DNA from: Pseudohaliea sp964438205
GTDB taxonomy: Bacteria > Pseudomonadota > Gammaproteobacteria > Pseudomonadales > Halieaceae
Direction: 5' to 3'
Length of the DNA: 64,000 nucleotides
Assembly (NCBI GenBank): GCA_964438205.1
Contig: CAYTJQ010000003.1
Location: 31,683-95,682 of the forward strand
How positions within the stretch are numbered: position 1 is the first letter of the stretch; every line of letters starts with the position of its first letter. This document shows, piece by piece, positions 26,711-34,996 of this stretch. The position numbers and the translations under genes were made by a program. Under the pieces are notes generated by a model. The model saw only the letters and a program-made list of their open reading frames with translations. It searched no databases and was not told the DNA's origin.

Positions 26711-26725
26711 TGCGAATTATTATTG
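26711..26725. promoter_or_regulatory. Fur-like box upstream of the DUF6607 lipoprotein gene
   Basis: TGCGAATTATTATTG fits the 7-1-7 Fur inverted repeat TGATAAT-N-ATTATCA at 10 of 14 positions. It lies in a strikingly AT-rich patch (26700-26750) within otherwise GC-rich sequence. It sits about 80 bases before the minus-strand lipoprotein and 163 bases before the plus-strand small-protein gene. Fur control of the lipoprotein is an inference. Confidence 0.45.
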
Positions 26726-26834
26726 TTCGTATTACATTTTTTTGCAACAGATCCCGTCGCTTGCTTCGACGCTGCCCGCAACTGACGGCCAGCGGGCAGG
26801 ATGAACGGGACAAAACACTGACAGGGGTCATGCG

Positions 26835-26862
26835 TTGGCGGAGAGCGCCGTGGGACAATAAT
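26835..26862 (+). promoter_or_regulatory. Candidate sigma-70 promoter for the small membrane-anchored protein
   Basis: TTGGCG (26835-26840) and AATAAT (26857-26862) are separated by 16 bases. The putative -10 ends 25 bases before the ATG at 26888. The -35 is moderate, so this is a plausible but unproven promoter. Confidence 0.4.
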
Positions 26863-26887
26863 GCCCCGCCATTCCCAGGGAGGATCC

Positions 26888-27307
26888 ATGGACAGCTTCG
26901 CCAGGAAGTATCTCGTCGGCCTCGTCGCCGTGGTCATCATCGCCGCCGGCTACTGGTACCTGAACCGGGACACCCGGGTCGCCGACCTCAATGCCATGCT
27001 CGCGGCCGATGCGGAACTCGCCGAGTACCCCTACCCCTTCCGCGTAAAGAGCCTCGCCAACGGCATCGCCATCATGGGCAGCCCGCGCTCCGCGGAGGTG
27101 CCGGTGATGCAGTTCCTGCGCACCGCCTTCCCGGCCCTGCGTAACACCCCGGTCGACGACCCGGCCATGATGGCGGCGCAGGACACGCTGGTGGACAAAC
27201 AGTCGCGGGCTGCGGAGCTGGTCGAGGCCGAGGACGACGTCCGCGCCGTGCGCTGGGAACTCGACGAGCGCTGGTACAACGAGCACGGCGTGTTCCTGAA
27301 CCGCTGA
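26888..27307 (+). CDS. Small membrane-anchored periplasmic protein, unrecognised
   Basis: The 139-residue protein has an N-terminal transmembrane anchor (YLVGLVAVVIIAAGYWYL, residues 7-24) and a hydrophilic, probably periplasmic domain (RVKSLANGIAIMGSPRSAEV, RWELDERWYNEHGVFLNR). I do not recognise the family. A strong AGGGAGG ribosome site 6 bases before the ATG at 26888 and a candidate promoter support the gene. No partner gene is adjacent on the same strand; downstream the cytochrome c peroxidase gene is convergent. The translated region shows normal codon use for this genome. Confidence 0.75.
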   Translation: MDSFARKYLVGLVAVVIIAAGYWYLNRDTRVADLNAMLAADAELAEYPYPFRVKSLANGIAIMGSPRSAEVPVMQFLRTAFPALRNTPVDDPAMMAAQDTLVDKQSRAAELVEAEDDVRAVRWELDERWYNEHGVFLNR

Positions 27308-27405
27308 CGGCTGCCGGAGAGTGCCCTCGTTCACGCCCCGATACACGCTTGGTGCGAGAAGACTCCCGCACCTGACCCGGAACGATTAGCACCGGGCGAT
27401 GAGCG

Positions 27406-27428
27406 AAAAAAACCCCGCTCGCGCGGGG
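27406..27428 (-). terminator. Rho-independent terminator of the cytochrome c peroxidase gene
   Basis: On the minus strand a 6-bp stem CCCCGC / GCGGGG with a GCGA loop is followed by seven T. It lies 28 bases after the stop of the peroxidase gene and faces the convergent small-protein gene. Confidence 0.88.
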
Positions 27429-27456
27429 TGAGGTCAGTTCGGTGTGCCGGTCGCGG

Positions 27457-28452
27457 TCAGGGGCCGTAGGGATCCGGCCGCGGCGTATCCGGTGAGGAGG
27501 GCGGCAGCACCGGCAGCGCGAACTGCGGCAGTTCCCCGGTCAGCGTCTTCAGGAAGGCCACCAGCTGCGCCACCTCGTCGTCGCTGAACTCGCGGCCGAG
27601 CTGCAGCCGGCCCATGACGCGAACGGCCTCGTCCAGGGTCTCGGCACCGCCGTCGTGGAAGTAGGGATAGGTCAGCTCGACATTGCGCAGCGTGGGCACC
27701 TTGAAGACCATCCGGTCACCTTCCTTGCCGGTCAGCGCGTAGCGGCCCTGGGCGGCGTTGTCTGTCTCGTAGGGCTCGATCAGGCCCATCTTCTGGAACA
27801 TGCCGCCGCCGACCGCGGGGCCGTTGTGGCAGGCCGTGCAGCCGCTGTCCTTGAACAGGGCATAGCCCGCCTTTTCTTCCTCGTCGAGCGCACGTTCGTC
27901 ACCCCGCAGCCAGCGATCGAAGGGGGCACCGGGAGTCACCAGGGTGCGCTCGAACTCGGCGATGGTCTCCGTGACCCGCTCCAGGGTCACGGCGTCGTCG
28001 CCATAGGCCATCGCGAACGCCTCGACGTAACCGGGAATCGACGCGATGATCTCGAGCGCGAGATCGTGCGGCATGGCCATTTCCTTGGGGTTGGCGATCG
28101 GGCCCGCGGCCTGTTCCTTGAGGTCGCTGGCCCGCCCGTCCCAGAATTGTGCGATGTTGTAACTCGCATTCAGGACCGTCGGCGAGTTGATCGGGCCCTG
28201 CTGCCAGCCGTGGCCGACGGAGGACGGCAGGTTGTCCGAACCGCCCATGCTCAGGTTGTGGCAGGAGTTGCAGGAAAGGAAGCCGGACTTCGACAGGCGC
28301 GGGTCGAAAAAGAGCTGCTTGCCGATCTCCGCCTTGGCGCTATCCACGTCGGCCGGGGGCTCGATCGGGGCGATGGGTTCGACGGCCTGCGCCAGGGGCG
28401 CGGCCAGGGCGGCGGCTGCCGCCAGGGCTTTCAGGGTTGCCAGGGGTTGCAT
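27457..28452 (-). CDS. Di-haem cytochrome c peroxidase (CcpA/MauG family)
   Basis: The 331-residue periplasmic protein has a signal peptide at 1-23 (cut near AQA). Two haem-binding motifs are present: CNSCH (C61-H65) and CTACH near residue 205. Family stretches include GKQLFFDPRLSKSGFLSC as separate pieces LFFDPRLS and SGFLSCNSCH, then MPHDLALEI, GDDAVTLERV and VPTLRNVELTYPYFHDG. Bacterial cytochrome c peroxidases reduce H2O2 to water with electrons from small cytochromes or cupredoxins. An FNR/ANR-like site with a well-spaced -10 lies upstream, and a clear terminator follows the gene, so it is a single-gene unit probably induced at low oxygen. Confidence 0.92.
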   Translation of the reverse strand: MQPLATLKALAAAAALAAPLAQAVEPIAPIEPPADVDSAKAEIGKQLFFDPRLSKSGFLSCNSCHNLSMGGSDNLPSSVGHGWQQGPINSPTVLNASYNIAQFWDGRASDLKEQAAGPIANPKEMAMPHDLALEIIASIPGYVEAFAMAYGDDAVTLERVTETIAEFERTLVTPGAPFDRWLRGDERALDEEEKAGYALFKDSGCTACHNGPAVGGGMFQKMGLIEPYETDNAAQGRYALTGKEGDRMVFKVPTLRNVELTYPYFHDGGAETLDEAVRVMGRLQLGREFSDDEVAQLVAFLKTLTGELPQFALPVLPPSSPDTPRPDPYGP

Positions 28453-28571
28453 GGTTCTCTCCCAATAACGATACGGGTCCGCCGCGCGCTTTCAGCGCCG
28501 GCGATGTTCTCTGACTGTTAGCGTTATTGGCGTCTCGCCAGGCCGCGCGCCGCGCGTACTGGCAGAAGTCC

Positions 28572-28612
28572 AGTCTAGGTGTCCACCGCCCGGGTGCAGT
28601 GACCTGGATCAA
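28572..28612 (-). promoter_or_regulatory. FNR/ANR-like class II promoter of the peroxidase gene
   Basis: On the minus strand TTGATCCAGGTCAC (28599-28612) matches TTGAT-N4-ATCAA at 8 of 10 positions. A TAGACT -10 hexamer (28572-28577) is centred 31 bases downstream. That spacing puts the site near -41.5, as in class II FNR activation. Cytochrome c peroxidases are classical FNR/ANR targets. The start codon is about 120 bases further downstream. Confidence 0.5.
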
Positions 28613-28624
28613 GGCCCCGGTCGA

Positions 28625-29578
28625 TCAGGCGCCCGCGAAGGCCTCCATGGCCCAGGCCACGCGCTCGGCGGGCTCCGGCAGGCGCCGGTCGCCGAGGGCC
28701 TCCACGCGGCGCAGCCGCGGCAGCAGGCCGCAGCCATTGGTGACCTGGATCGCCAGGCCGGGCCGGGCATTCAACTCGAGGAGCAGCGGGCCCTGCTGCC
28801 GGTCCAGCACCAGGTCCACCCCCAGGTAGCCGAGCCCGGTCATGTCGTGGCAGCGCGCCGCCAGCAACAGCAGCTCACGCCAGCCCGGGACGCGGATGCC
28901 GTCCAGGGGGCGCCCCGTGTCCGGGTGCAGGGTCAGCGGCTGGCCGAACTGCACGGCGCGCAGGCAGCGACCGCTGTGCAGGGCCAGGCCCACGCCCACC
29001 GCGCCCTGGTGCAGGTTGGCCTTGCCGTCCGAGTCGTGGGTGGACAGGCGCAGCATGGCCATCACCGGGTAGCCGCGGAACACGACCACCCGGATGTCGG
29101 GGACGCCCTCGAAGGAGTACCCGCTGAAACAGTCGTCGGCGCTGATCAGGTCCTCCACCAGCACCGCATCCGGGTTGCCGCCGAGGGAATAGAGGCCGGC
29201 GAGCGTGTTGGACAGGTGGCGCTGCAGGTCAGCGAGGCCGACCCGGGCCCCGGAGGCCTTGACCCAGGCATCCTCGTCCCGGCGCTGAATCACCCAGATG
29301 CCCTTGCCCCCCGAACCCTTCGCGGGCTTCATGGCAAAGCCCTCGAGGGCCGCCAGCCGGCTGCCCACGCGCTGTACCTGGTGCTGGGCGCGCAGTACCA
29401 GGCGCAGCGCCGGCGTCGGCACGCCGTATTCCTCCGCCAGGAGCTTGGTGCGCAGCTTGTCGTCCACCAGCGGGAAGCGGGAACGGTCGTTGTAGCGCTG
29501 GATGAAGGCGAGGTTACGCGCATTCATGCCCAGCATGCCGTAGCGCTCGAGGCGCTGCGGCGAGACCCAGCGCCTCAC
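28625..29578 (-). CDS. Alpha-L-glutamate ligase-like ATP-grasp protein
   Basis: The 317-residue ATP-grasp enzyme is related to RimK and alpha-L-glutamate ligases. Visible pieces are GMLGMNARNLAFIQRYN, KPAKGSGGKGIWV (ATP-binding lysine and glycine loop), VLVEDLI, DIRVVVFRGYPVMAMLRL and the metal-binding LLELNARPGLAIQ. Such enzymes join an amino acid to a carboxylate through an acyl phosphate; the acceptor is unknown. The GTG start overlaps the stop of the transglutaminase-like gene (GTGA), and that gene overlaps the RimB-like protease, so the three are translationally coupled. Longer upstream reading frame is a shadow of the transglutaminase gene. Confidence 0.9.
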   Translation of the reverse strand: MRRWVSPQRLERYGMLGMNARNLAFIQRYNDRSRFPLVDDKLRTKLLAEEYGVPTPALRLVLRAQHQVQRVGSRLAALEGFAMKPAKGSGGKGIWVIQRRDEDAWVKASGARVGLADLQRHLSNTLAGLYSLGGNPDAVLVEDLISADDCFSGYSFEGVPDIRVVVFRGYPVMAMLRLSTHDSDGKANLHQGAVGVGLALHSGRCLRAVQFGQPLTLHPDTGRPLDGIRVPGWRELLLLAARCHDMTGLGYLGVDLVLDRQQGPLLLELNARPGLAIQVTNGCGLLPRLRRVEALGDRRLPEPAERVAWAMEAFAGA

Positions 29579-31092
29579 CGCCACTCGTCCTCGATGGCGT
29601 GAAAGCGACGCAGCTCCGACAGCTTGTAGCCGGTGTACTGACCCATGGCGAGGATCGCCGCGAGCAGCACGAGGTTCAGCTCCGGGAAGTTGAAGGTGAG
29701 GTGCTGCACGAGGGGCCAGCGCATGAGCGCATAGGCCGCGACCGCCACCACGAGACTGCCCGTCCCCTGGACCAGCACCTCGCGCACGCCCTCCTCCTCC
29801 CAGAGAATGCTCATGCGCTCGATGGTCCAGGCGATGATGATCATCGGGAAGAAGGTGATGATCATGCCGGTGCTGTAACCGAGCTGGTAGCCGAGGATGC
29901 TCAGCGCCGAGATGATGAAGATCACCAGCACGATGAGCGTCGCGATACGGGCGACCAGCAGCAGGTTCAGCCGCGACAGGTAGCCGCGCATCATGAGGCC
30001 GAGGGCGACGACGGAAATGAAGCTCGCCAGCCCCGGCAGCAGCGACGTCTGCAGGAAGGCGAGGGCGATGAGGATGGGCATGAAGGTGCCGGCGGTGCGC
30101 ACGCCCACGAGGACCCGCATGAACACCACGACCATCGCGCCCAGCGGCAGCAGCAGGAGCATCTTGAACATGCCCTGTTCCTCGATGGGCAGGCTGTGCA
30201 GCCCCACCTGGTAGAAGACGCTGTCGCCGGCCGCCGCCCGGGCCAGCGTTTCCGCCGGCACGGACTGGCGCAGCATGGAAAAGTTCACGCGGGACTGGCG
30301 GGCGCCGCTCACGTCGATGAGTGAGCGGCCCCTGCGGTGCCAGAGGAGCAGGTCTTCCGGCACGCCGGCGGCCCCGGTCCGGGGGTCGATGAGTGTCCAT
30401 TCGCCGGCCTCAAAGACCTCCACCATGGGCTTCAGATCCTGGCGCCGGCGCGCATCCTCGAGCTGCAGCGCGAGCACCTGCCGCGCCGGGACACCGGCAT
30501 CGTTGAGCAGCTTGTTCAGAAGCGCGGCACGGGATTCGGCCTGGCCCAGGAGCAGCGCGGCATTCTGGTCGCCCTGGCCGGCCGCCATCAGCTTGACCAG
30601 CTCCCGCGCCAGGCTCATCGGGTCGCTGCTCGTCTCCCCGGCGCGGGCCAGCAGCTCGGCGGCGGCGGTGCCCTGCACCTCGGTCCAGAACACCGGCTCC
30701 GGCTGCGGCAGCCGCGGCGGCGGTGCCGCCGGTGCGCGCGGGCGCGGCAGGAACTGCGCTGAATAATACAGGGACTGCGGGCCGCTGGCCTCGCGCCGGG
30801 TCCACTCCGCCCGCCGGTCGCCCCCATCTTCCACGATGGAGAAGCCGAAGCCCGGCGAGGCGGCCTGTTCCTGGGTCACCGTGAACTGCGGCAGGTCCTC
30901 GGGGACGGACAGGCTCACGGAGACCGGGCCCCCGAGGGCGACGAGGTCCACCCGCGCCTCCACCTGCCACACCGAGCGCTCCTGCCCGGGCAGGAAGGGC
31001 GTGCCCGTCTCGAGAAAGCGCAGGATGGCGACGAGCAGGCCCGAGGCGGCGAGCAGCGCCACCGTGGCGAAGAAAGTGGCGCGGGGGTTCAC
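29575..31092 (-). CDS. Inactive-transglutaminase domain protein with 7 transmembrane segments
   Basis: The 505-residue protein has an N-terminal transmembrane helix (FFATVALLAASGLLVAI) and a periplasmic domain of about 280 residues that includes a degenerate transglutaminase-like fold (ESRAALLNKLLNDAGVPAR, EAGEWTLIDPRTG). At least six C-terminal membrane helices follow, starting near MLLLLPLGAMVVVFM. The family is known as inactive transglutaminase fused to seven transmembrane helices and occurs with the ATP-grasp and zinc-protease partners found here. It starts with GTG overlapping the stop of the protease gene. Its role is unknown; it may present a peptide substrate to the two enzymes. Confidence 0.88.
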   Translation of the reverse strand: MNPRATFFATVALLAASGLLVAILRFLETGTPFLPGQERSVWQVEARVDLVALGGPVSVSLSVPEDLPQFTVTQEQAASPGFGFSIVEDGGDRRAEWTRREASGPQSLYYSAQFLPRPRAPAAPPPRLPQPEPVFWTEVQGTAAAELLARAGETSSDPMSLARELVKLMAAGQGDQNAALLLGQAESRAALLNKLLNDAGVPARQVLALQLEDARRRQDLKPMVEVFEAGEWTLIDPRTGAAGVPEDLLLWHRRGRSLIDVSGARQSRVNFSMLRQSVPAETLARAAAGDSVFYQVGLHSLPIEEQGMFKMLLLLPLGAMVVVFMRVLVGVRTAGTFMPILIALAFLQTSLLPGLASFISVVALGLMMRGYLSRLNLLLVARIATLIVLVIFIISALSILGYQLGYSTGMIITFFPMIIIAWTIERMSILWEEEGVREVLVQGTGSLVVAVAAYALMRWPLVQHLTFNFPELNLVLLAAILAMGQYTGYKLSELRRFHAIEDEWR

Positions 31093-31886
31093 TGCGCGGG
31101 CGGCTCGGGCGCGCGGTAGGGTGCGATGTTGGACTGGCCCACGTCGACGACCATCAGGTCCTTGAGGATGTTTCGCCCGACGAGCACCTGGAAGTCCAGG
31201 TGGCTGCGGTCGCTGAGCGTGAACTCGGCCATCTGCCGCACCGCGCCGAGAACGATACCGAGTTCGATGACCACTCGCCGCTCTGCCTCCTCGGACGTGG
31301 ACTGGAGGATGCGCACGACGCGGGCGACCGGTCGTTCCAGGGTCAGCGGCTCACCGGTCTGCGGATGGACGATGTCGAAGCGGACCCATTCATCGCCGTC
31401 GCGCTCGAACTCGCGGATATTGCGCGCGTCGAGGGAGGCCGTCTCGGCACCGGTATCGACGCGGGCGGGGAGTGCCAGCTGGAGGTCCTCGATCCAGACC
31501 TCTTCGCGGCGGCCGACCACCTGCTTGTCCCCCAGGCCGGCGGCGTCTTCCACGGGATCGCAGGCGGATAACGGATCGAAGGCCGGCGGCGTCTGCTCGG
31601 CCGCGACGAGCTTTTCCACGGCCTCGAGCATCGCCGGCACGCCCGCGAGGTCCGCCTGCAGCGTCGCGAGGTTCCCGGCCAGTGCCTGGCGCTCGTCCCG
31701 CGCCGCCTCGAGGCCCGCGGCAAGCCCGGCCAGCTCCTCCGACAGGTGCTCGATGCGCTCGCTCACGACCTGGCCGTCAGGCTCCGCCGAAGGCAGCTCC
31801 GCACAGGCGGAGAGCAGTGTGAGCAGGGATGCTACCCAGGCTGCCCGGGACCGCGCCGGCGGATCTCCGATGCAACATGGCCTCAT
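31089..31886 (-). CDS. RimB-like retropepsin-fold protease (ATP-dependent zinc protease family), lipoprotein
   Basis: The 265-residue predicted lipoprotein has a lipobox-like LLSACAEL near residue 28. A coiled coil (about 45-95, HLSEELAGLAAGLEAARDE) precedes a C-terminal retropepsin-like domain with the active-site triad ARVDTGAETASL and FQVLVGRNIL. The family is annotated as putative ATP-dependent zinc protease and includes RimB, but the fold is that of aspartic proteases. It is the first gene of the three-gene unit with the transglutaminase-like and ATP-grasp proteins. I start at the ATG at 31886; an ATG 24 bases upstream is also possible. Confidence 0.85.
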   Translation of the reverse strand: MRPCCIGDPPARSRAAWVASLLTLLSACAELPSAEPDGQVVSERIEHLSEELAGLAAGLEAARDERQALAGNLATLQADLAGVPAMLEAVEKLVAAEQTPPAFDPLSACDPVEDAAGLGDKQVVGRREEVWIEDLQLALPARVDTGAETASLDARNIREFERDGDEWVRFDIVHPQTGEPLTLERPVARVVRILQSTSEEAERRVVIELGIVLGAVRQMAEFTLSDRSHLDFQVLVGRNILKDLMVVDVGQSNIAPYRAPEPPAQ

Positions 31887-31917
31887 GTTGCTCCGCTGGG
31901 CCAGGCGCAAGACAAGC

Positions 31918-33441
31918 TCAGGCGACCGCCTGGACCCGAGTGCCCTCGAGCTTCTTGGCGTTGTACATGGCTTCGTCGGCGCGCGCCAGGGCGGTCTCCA
32001 TGGTGTCGTCGTCGTTGAGTTGCGTCACCCCGCAGGAGATGGAGACATCGAGCGGCCGGCCGTTGTCATTGAAGCCGGCGTGAGCGACTTCCTGGCAGAC
32101 GCTGCGAGCGAAGATCTCGGCGCCGGAGAGCGGGGTATCCGGCAGCAGCAGCAGGAACTCGTCGCCCCCGTAACGGCAGACGATATCGCTCGCGCGGGAG
32201 CGTGCGTGAAGGATGTCGGCGACCTTCATGAGCACGAGGTCCCCCGCCGCATGGCCGTAGGTATCGTTGATTTCCTTGAACTTGTTGCAGTCGATGAACA
32301 CGATGGACAGCGGAGCCGAGGCCCGCTTCCAGCGCGCGAAGAGCTCTGCCGAGCGTTCCTCGTACCCGGCCCGGTTGTAGACGCCCGTGAGCGGGTCCTT
32401 CAGCGCGAGGTCCGCCTTGTCGCGGATTTCGTTGCGCAGGCTGTCCGCTTCCTGCTCCAGCGTTTCCACCTGCTCGGAGAGTTCCTTCACCCGCGCCTGG
32501 GCCGCCTCGTACTGGTCCCGCTCCTCGGCGACATGCCGCGCGAGGCGCTCCGTGATGCGCAGCAGCGAGCCGTGCACCGCCTCCTGGTCCACCCCGTGGG
32601 TCACGGCTTCGGACAGTCCGCTGACATCTGCGCCGACGTCGACTTCCAGGGCCTCCGACCGCTCCAGGGAGCGCCGACCCTCGTCCGCCACGGAGGTGAC
32701 GGCGTCCTCGAAGGATTCGAGCCGCTCGCGCAGGCTGCCGAGGAAATTGGATGCGTGCGCGCGCTCCTGGCGGATGCGGTCGTCAATGCGATCGATCTCG
32801 CGGGTGACCTCCTTGAGAAGGGCCTCGGCCTGTTCGAGCGCGTGCAGCCCCTCTAGGCGCTGCCGGATCTCCCCCCCGCGGGAGGGCGAGCCGTTGAGTA
32901 CGTCGAGGTGGTCGACGAGGCGCGTGAGCAGCTCGACGAACAGCATCACGGAGCGATCCCGCTGCCCTTCCTCGCGGTCGGTCCGCCGGCGGCCGAAAAG
33001 CCCGCGCACGGCCCCGCTCTCGCCCCGGCCGCGGGCCGAGACCTCGATCAATGCCTCCGCCGAGGCCTTCAGGAGCGAGCTCAGGGCGGCCTGGCGCTCC
33101 AGGGCACTCTGGCCCGCTGCGATCCGGCGTACGAGACCGTCGAGGTGCTGCTGATCCTCGGCGCGGACGGGCATGCGCTTGACGAGCTGGCTGAGCCCGG
33201 AGACGTCCAGGGCGCCCGGCATGGCATCGCCGGTATCGACGCCGACGCCGGTCGCCGAGAGCACGTGGTGGGCCAGCTCCTCGGAAGCCGCGCCGATCCG
33301 GGTACCATCGGCCCCCTCGCGCACGAGGCCCCGGATCTTGCCGAGGACCGCGTCCACGTCGGCGTCGACCCCCTCGGCCATGCGCAGCAGCCTCAGGGTC
33401 AATCGCGCGAGCGCCTCGTCCCGATCCATGGTTGATGTCAT
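31918..33441 (-). CDS. Diguanylate cyclase with long coiled-coil N-terminal region
   Basis: The 507-residue cytosolic GGDEF protein makes c-di-GMP. The N-terminal 330 residues are helical and partly coiled-coil (EEERDQYEAAQARVKELSEQ region) without a known sensor domain or membrane segment. The C-terminal GGDEF domain has CRYGGDEF (about 424-428) and an intact inhibitory RxxD (RASD) five residues earlier, so it is probably active and product-inhibited. It lies 53 bases downstream of flhX and the FliK-like gene on the same strand, which suggests that it feeds c-di-GMP into motility control, where FleQ and two PilZ proteins are possible receivers. Confidence 0.9.
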   Translation of the reverse strand: MTSTMDRDEALARLTLRLLRMAEGVDADVDAVLGKIRGLVREGADGTRIGAASEELAHHVLSATGVGVDTGDAMPGALDVSGLSQLVKRMPVRAEDQQHLDGLVRRIAAGQSALERQAALSSLLKASAEALIEVSARGRGESGAVRGLFGRRRTDREEGQRDRSVMLFVELLTRLVDHLDVLNGSPSRGGEIRQRLEGLHALEQAEALLKEVTREIDRIDDRIRQERAHASNFLGSLRERLESFEDAVTSVADEGRRSLERSEALEVDVGADVSGLSEAVTHGVDQEAVHGSLLRITERLARHVAEERDQYEAAQARVKELSEQVETLEQEADSLRNEIRDKADLALKDPLTGVYNRAGYEERSAELFARWKRASAPLSIVFIDCNKFKEINDTYGHAAGDLVLMKVADILHARSRASDIVCRYGGDEFLLLLPDTPLSGAEIFARSVCQEVAHAGFNDNGRPLDVSISCGVTQLNDDDTMETALARADEAMYNAKKLEGTRVQAVA

Positions 33442-33494
33442 CCCGTGTTCACAATGCCGCGTTCACAATACCGCAGTTGAAGCCGGCGCTGGCG

Positions 33495-33788
33495 TCAGGC
33501 GCGCTCGGACAGCGCCATTTCCAGCCGGTAGACGTAGGCCAATACCTCCGCTACAGCAACATACAATGTTTCCGGTATTTCGTCACCCAGTGGAATGTCG
33601 CAAAGCAGCGTCGCGAGCCGCTCATCCTCGTGCAGGGGCACGCCGTGCGCCTCGGCAATGGCACGAATGCGCTGCGCGATGTCGCCCTCCCCGCTGGCAA
33701 CCACCCTCGGCGCGCCGACACCCGCGTAGACCAGCGCGGCGGACCGGGGCGGCACTTTGCTGGGGTCTTCGTGGCGGTCGTCGTTCAC
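33495..33788 (-). CDS. FlhX: FlhB C-terminal-domain-like export-switch protein
   Basis: The 97-residue protein resembles the part of FlhB that remains after autocleavage: AALVYAGVGAPRVVASGEGD, AIAEAHGVPLHEDERLATLL, PLGDEIPETLYVAVAEVLAYVYRL given here as short pieces of family sequence. It has no membrane part and no NPTH site. FlhX proteins can bind the flagellar export gate and substitute for the cleaved FlhB segment in substrate-specificity switching. The GTG start overlaps the stop of the FliK-like gene (GTGA), so the two are coupled. Full-length FlhB is encoded separately at 43896-45059. Confidence 0.88.
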   Translation of the reverse strand: MNDDRHEDPSKVPPRSAALVYAGVGAPRVVASGEGDIAQRIRAIAEAHGVPLHEDERLATLLCDIPLGDEIPETLYVAVAEVLAYVYRLEMALSERA

Positions 33789-34873
33789 GCCTTCCAGCCC
33801 GTCACGGTGCGGCCCTCGCTCTCCGTCCCGGCCGTGCCCGGCTCCGACGCCAGTCGGACCTCGAGACCCTCGAGCGCCAGACCCCGCGCCTGCATCGCAG
33901 TCCCCAGCTGCTGGAGGCTGCCCCCCAGCACGGCACCGCTGTCCGGCTTGTCCGCCTCGATCAGCACCCGCGCCTGCTCCGGCCCCGCGTACACGTGCAC
34001 GACCAGCGGGCCCAGCCGCGGGAGGTCCAGGGACAACGTCGCGTGCCAGCGGCGGGTGTGCTCCTCTCCGTCGGGCCGTTCGCGTCCTTCCTCCTCGTTG
34101 ATGGACAGGCGGGCAGTGTGCATGCCCCCGCCGAGAAGAAAGGGCAGATCGATGCGCCAGCTGCGTCCCGCCCCCGTATCCGCGGGCAGGGAGGCCAGCT
34201 GGTTGAGCTGCAGGGCACCGAGCATGCCCTCGAGCTCGCGGACGAAAGCACCCGTCCCCCGGGCGGAGGGTGCCTCCTCGCCCCCTCCGCCGGCGGCCCG
34301 GAGCACCACCAGCAGGCGCTGCACCAGGACCTTGAGGTCACGCTCCGCCGACTGGCCGCCGCTCGCCAGCAGGCGCGCCTCCGAGAAGGTGCCGGATTGC
34401 TCGACGGCCCGCTTCAGGTTCCTCGCCTCACCCAGCTGCGAGAGCCGTGGCAGCAGGTCCAGCAGCTGGCCGATGAGCGCCTGGGCGTTGCCCGGCAGCC
34501 GCGCGATGCCCCCGGCACCGAGGGCCTGCAGGGCAGAACCGAGGGAGGGTGCGCCCGGCGTGGCGGCGGCGCGGACCGCGCCGCCCGTTTCCACGGCCTG
34601 CCCCGCCGGCGGTGGAACGGCGCGGAGTACCCGCAGCACCGGTACGGGCTCGAGCTGTTTCACCTCGAGCAGCAGCCGCGTACCCGGCTGCACGGGCACA
34701 TCGGTGGCGGCCGTCAGCTGCTGCCCGCCCACGCGCAATACCAGCGCACCGCTGGGCCGCTGCGCGGCAACCAGCGCATTGAGCACCTGCCCGACCTGCC
34801 AGTTGCGCAGCCAGATACCGAAGTTCTTCTGGTCGACCCGGGTTGCAGTGAGGGCCAGCTGGATGTCTTCCAC
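33785..34873 (-). CDS. Second FliK-like flagellar hook-length control protein
   Basis: The 362-residue soluble protein has the FliK C-terminal fold (WRIDLPFLLGGGMHTARLSI, LDLPRLGPLVVHVYAG, GLALEGLEVRLASEP). A long Ala/Gly/Leu-rich N-terminal part (VQPGTRLLLEVKQLEPVPVL) precedes it. It is distinct from the fliK gene at 49507-50790 within the fli operon. It starts with GTG and is coupled to flhX. The FliK-like/FlhX pairing mirrors the FliK/FlhB interaction and suggests an accessory switching module. It is divergent from pomAB with 123 bases between starts. Confidence 0.82.
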   Translation of the reverse strand: MEDIQLALTATRVDQKNFGIWLRNWQVGQVLNALVAAQRPSGALVLRVGGQQLTAATDVPVQPGTRLLLEVKQLEPVPVLRVLRAVPPPAGQAVETGGAVRAAATPGAPSLGSALQALGAGGIARLPGNAQALIGQLLDLLPRLSQLGEARNLKRAVEQSGTFSEARLLASGGQSAERDLKVLVQRLLVVLRAAGGGGEEAPSARGTGAFVRELEGMLGALQLNQLASLPADTGAGRSWRIDLPFLLGGGMHTARLSINEEEGRERPDGEEHTRRWHATLSLDLPRLGPLVVHVYAGPEQARVLIEADKPDSGAVLGGSLQQLGTAMQARGLALEGLEVRLASEPGTAGTESEGRTVTGWKA

Positions 34874-34996
34874 GACACCTCCGACGCGGTCTCTCGGCCC
34901 AGTCTAGCACCGGGGACACCCGGGGGCTGCTAGGCAACCGCCACGTGCGTTGGATACACTCTGCGTTCTGCGTCTTGCGAAGGTAGACCACAGCGC

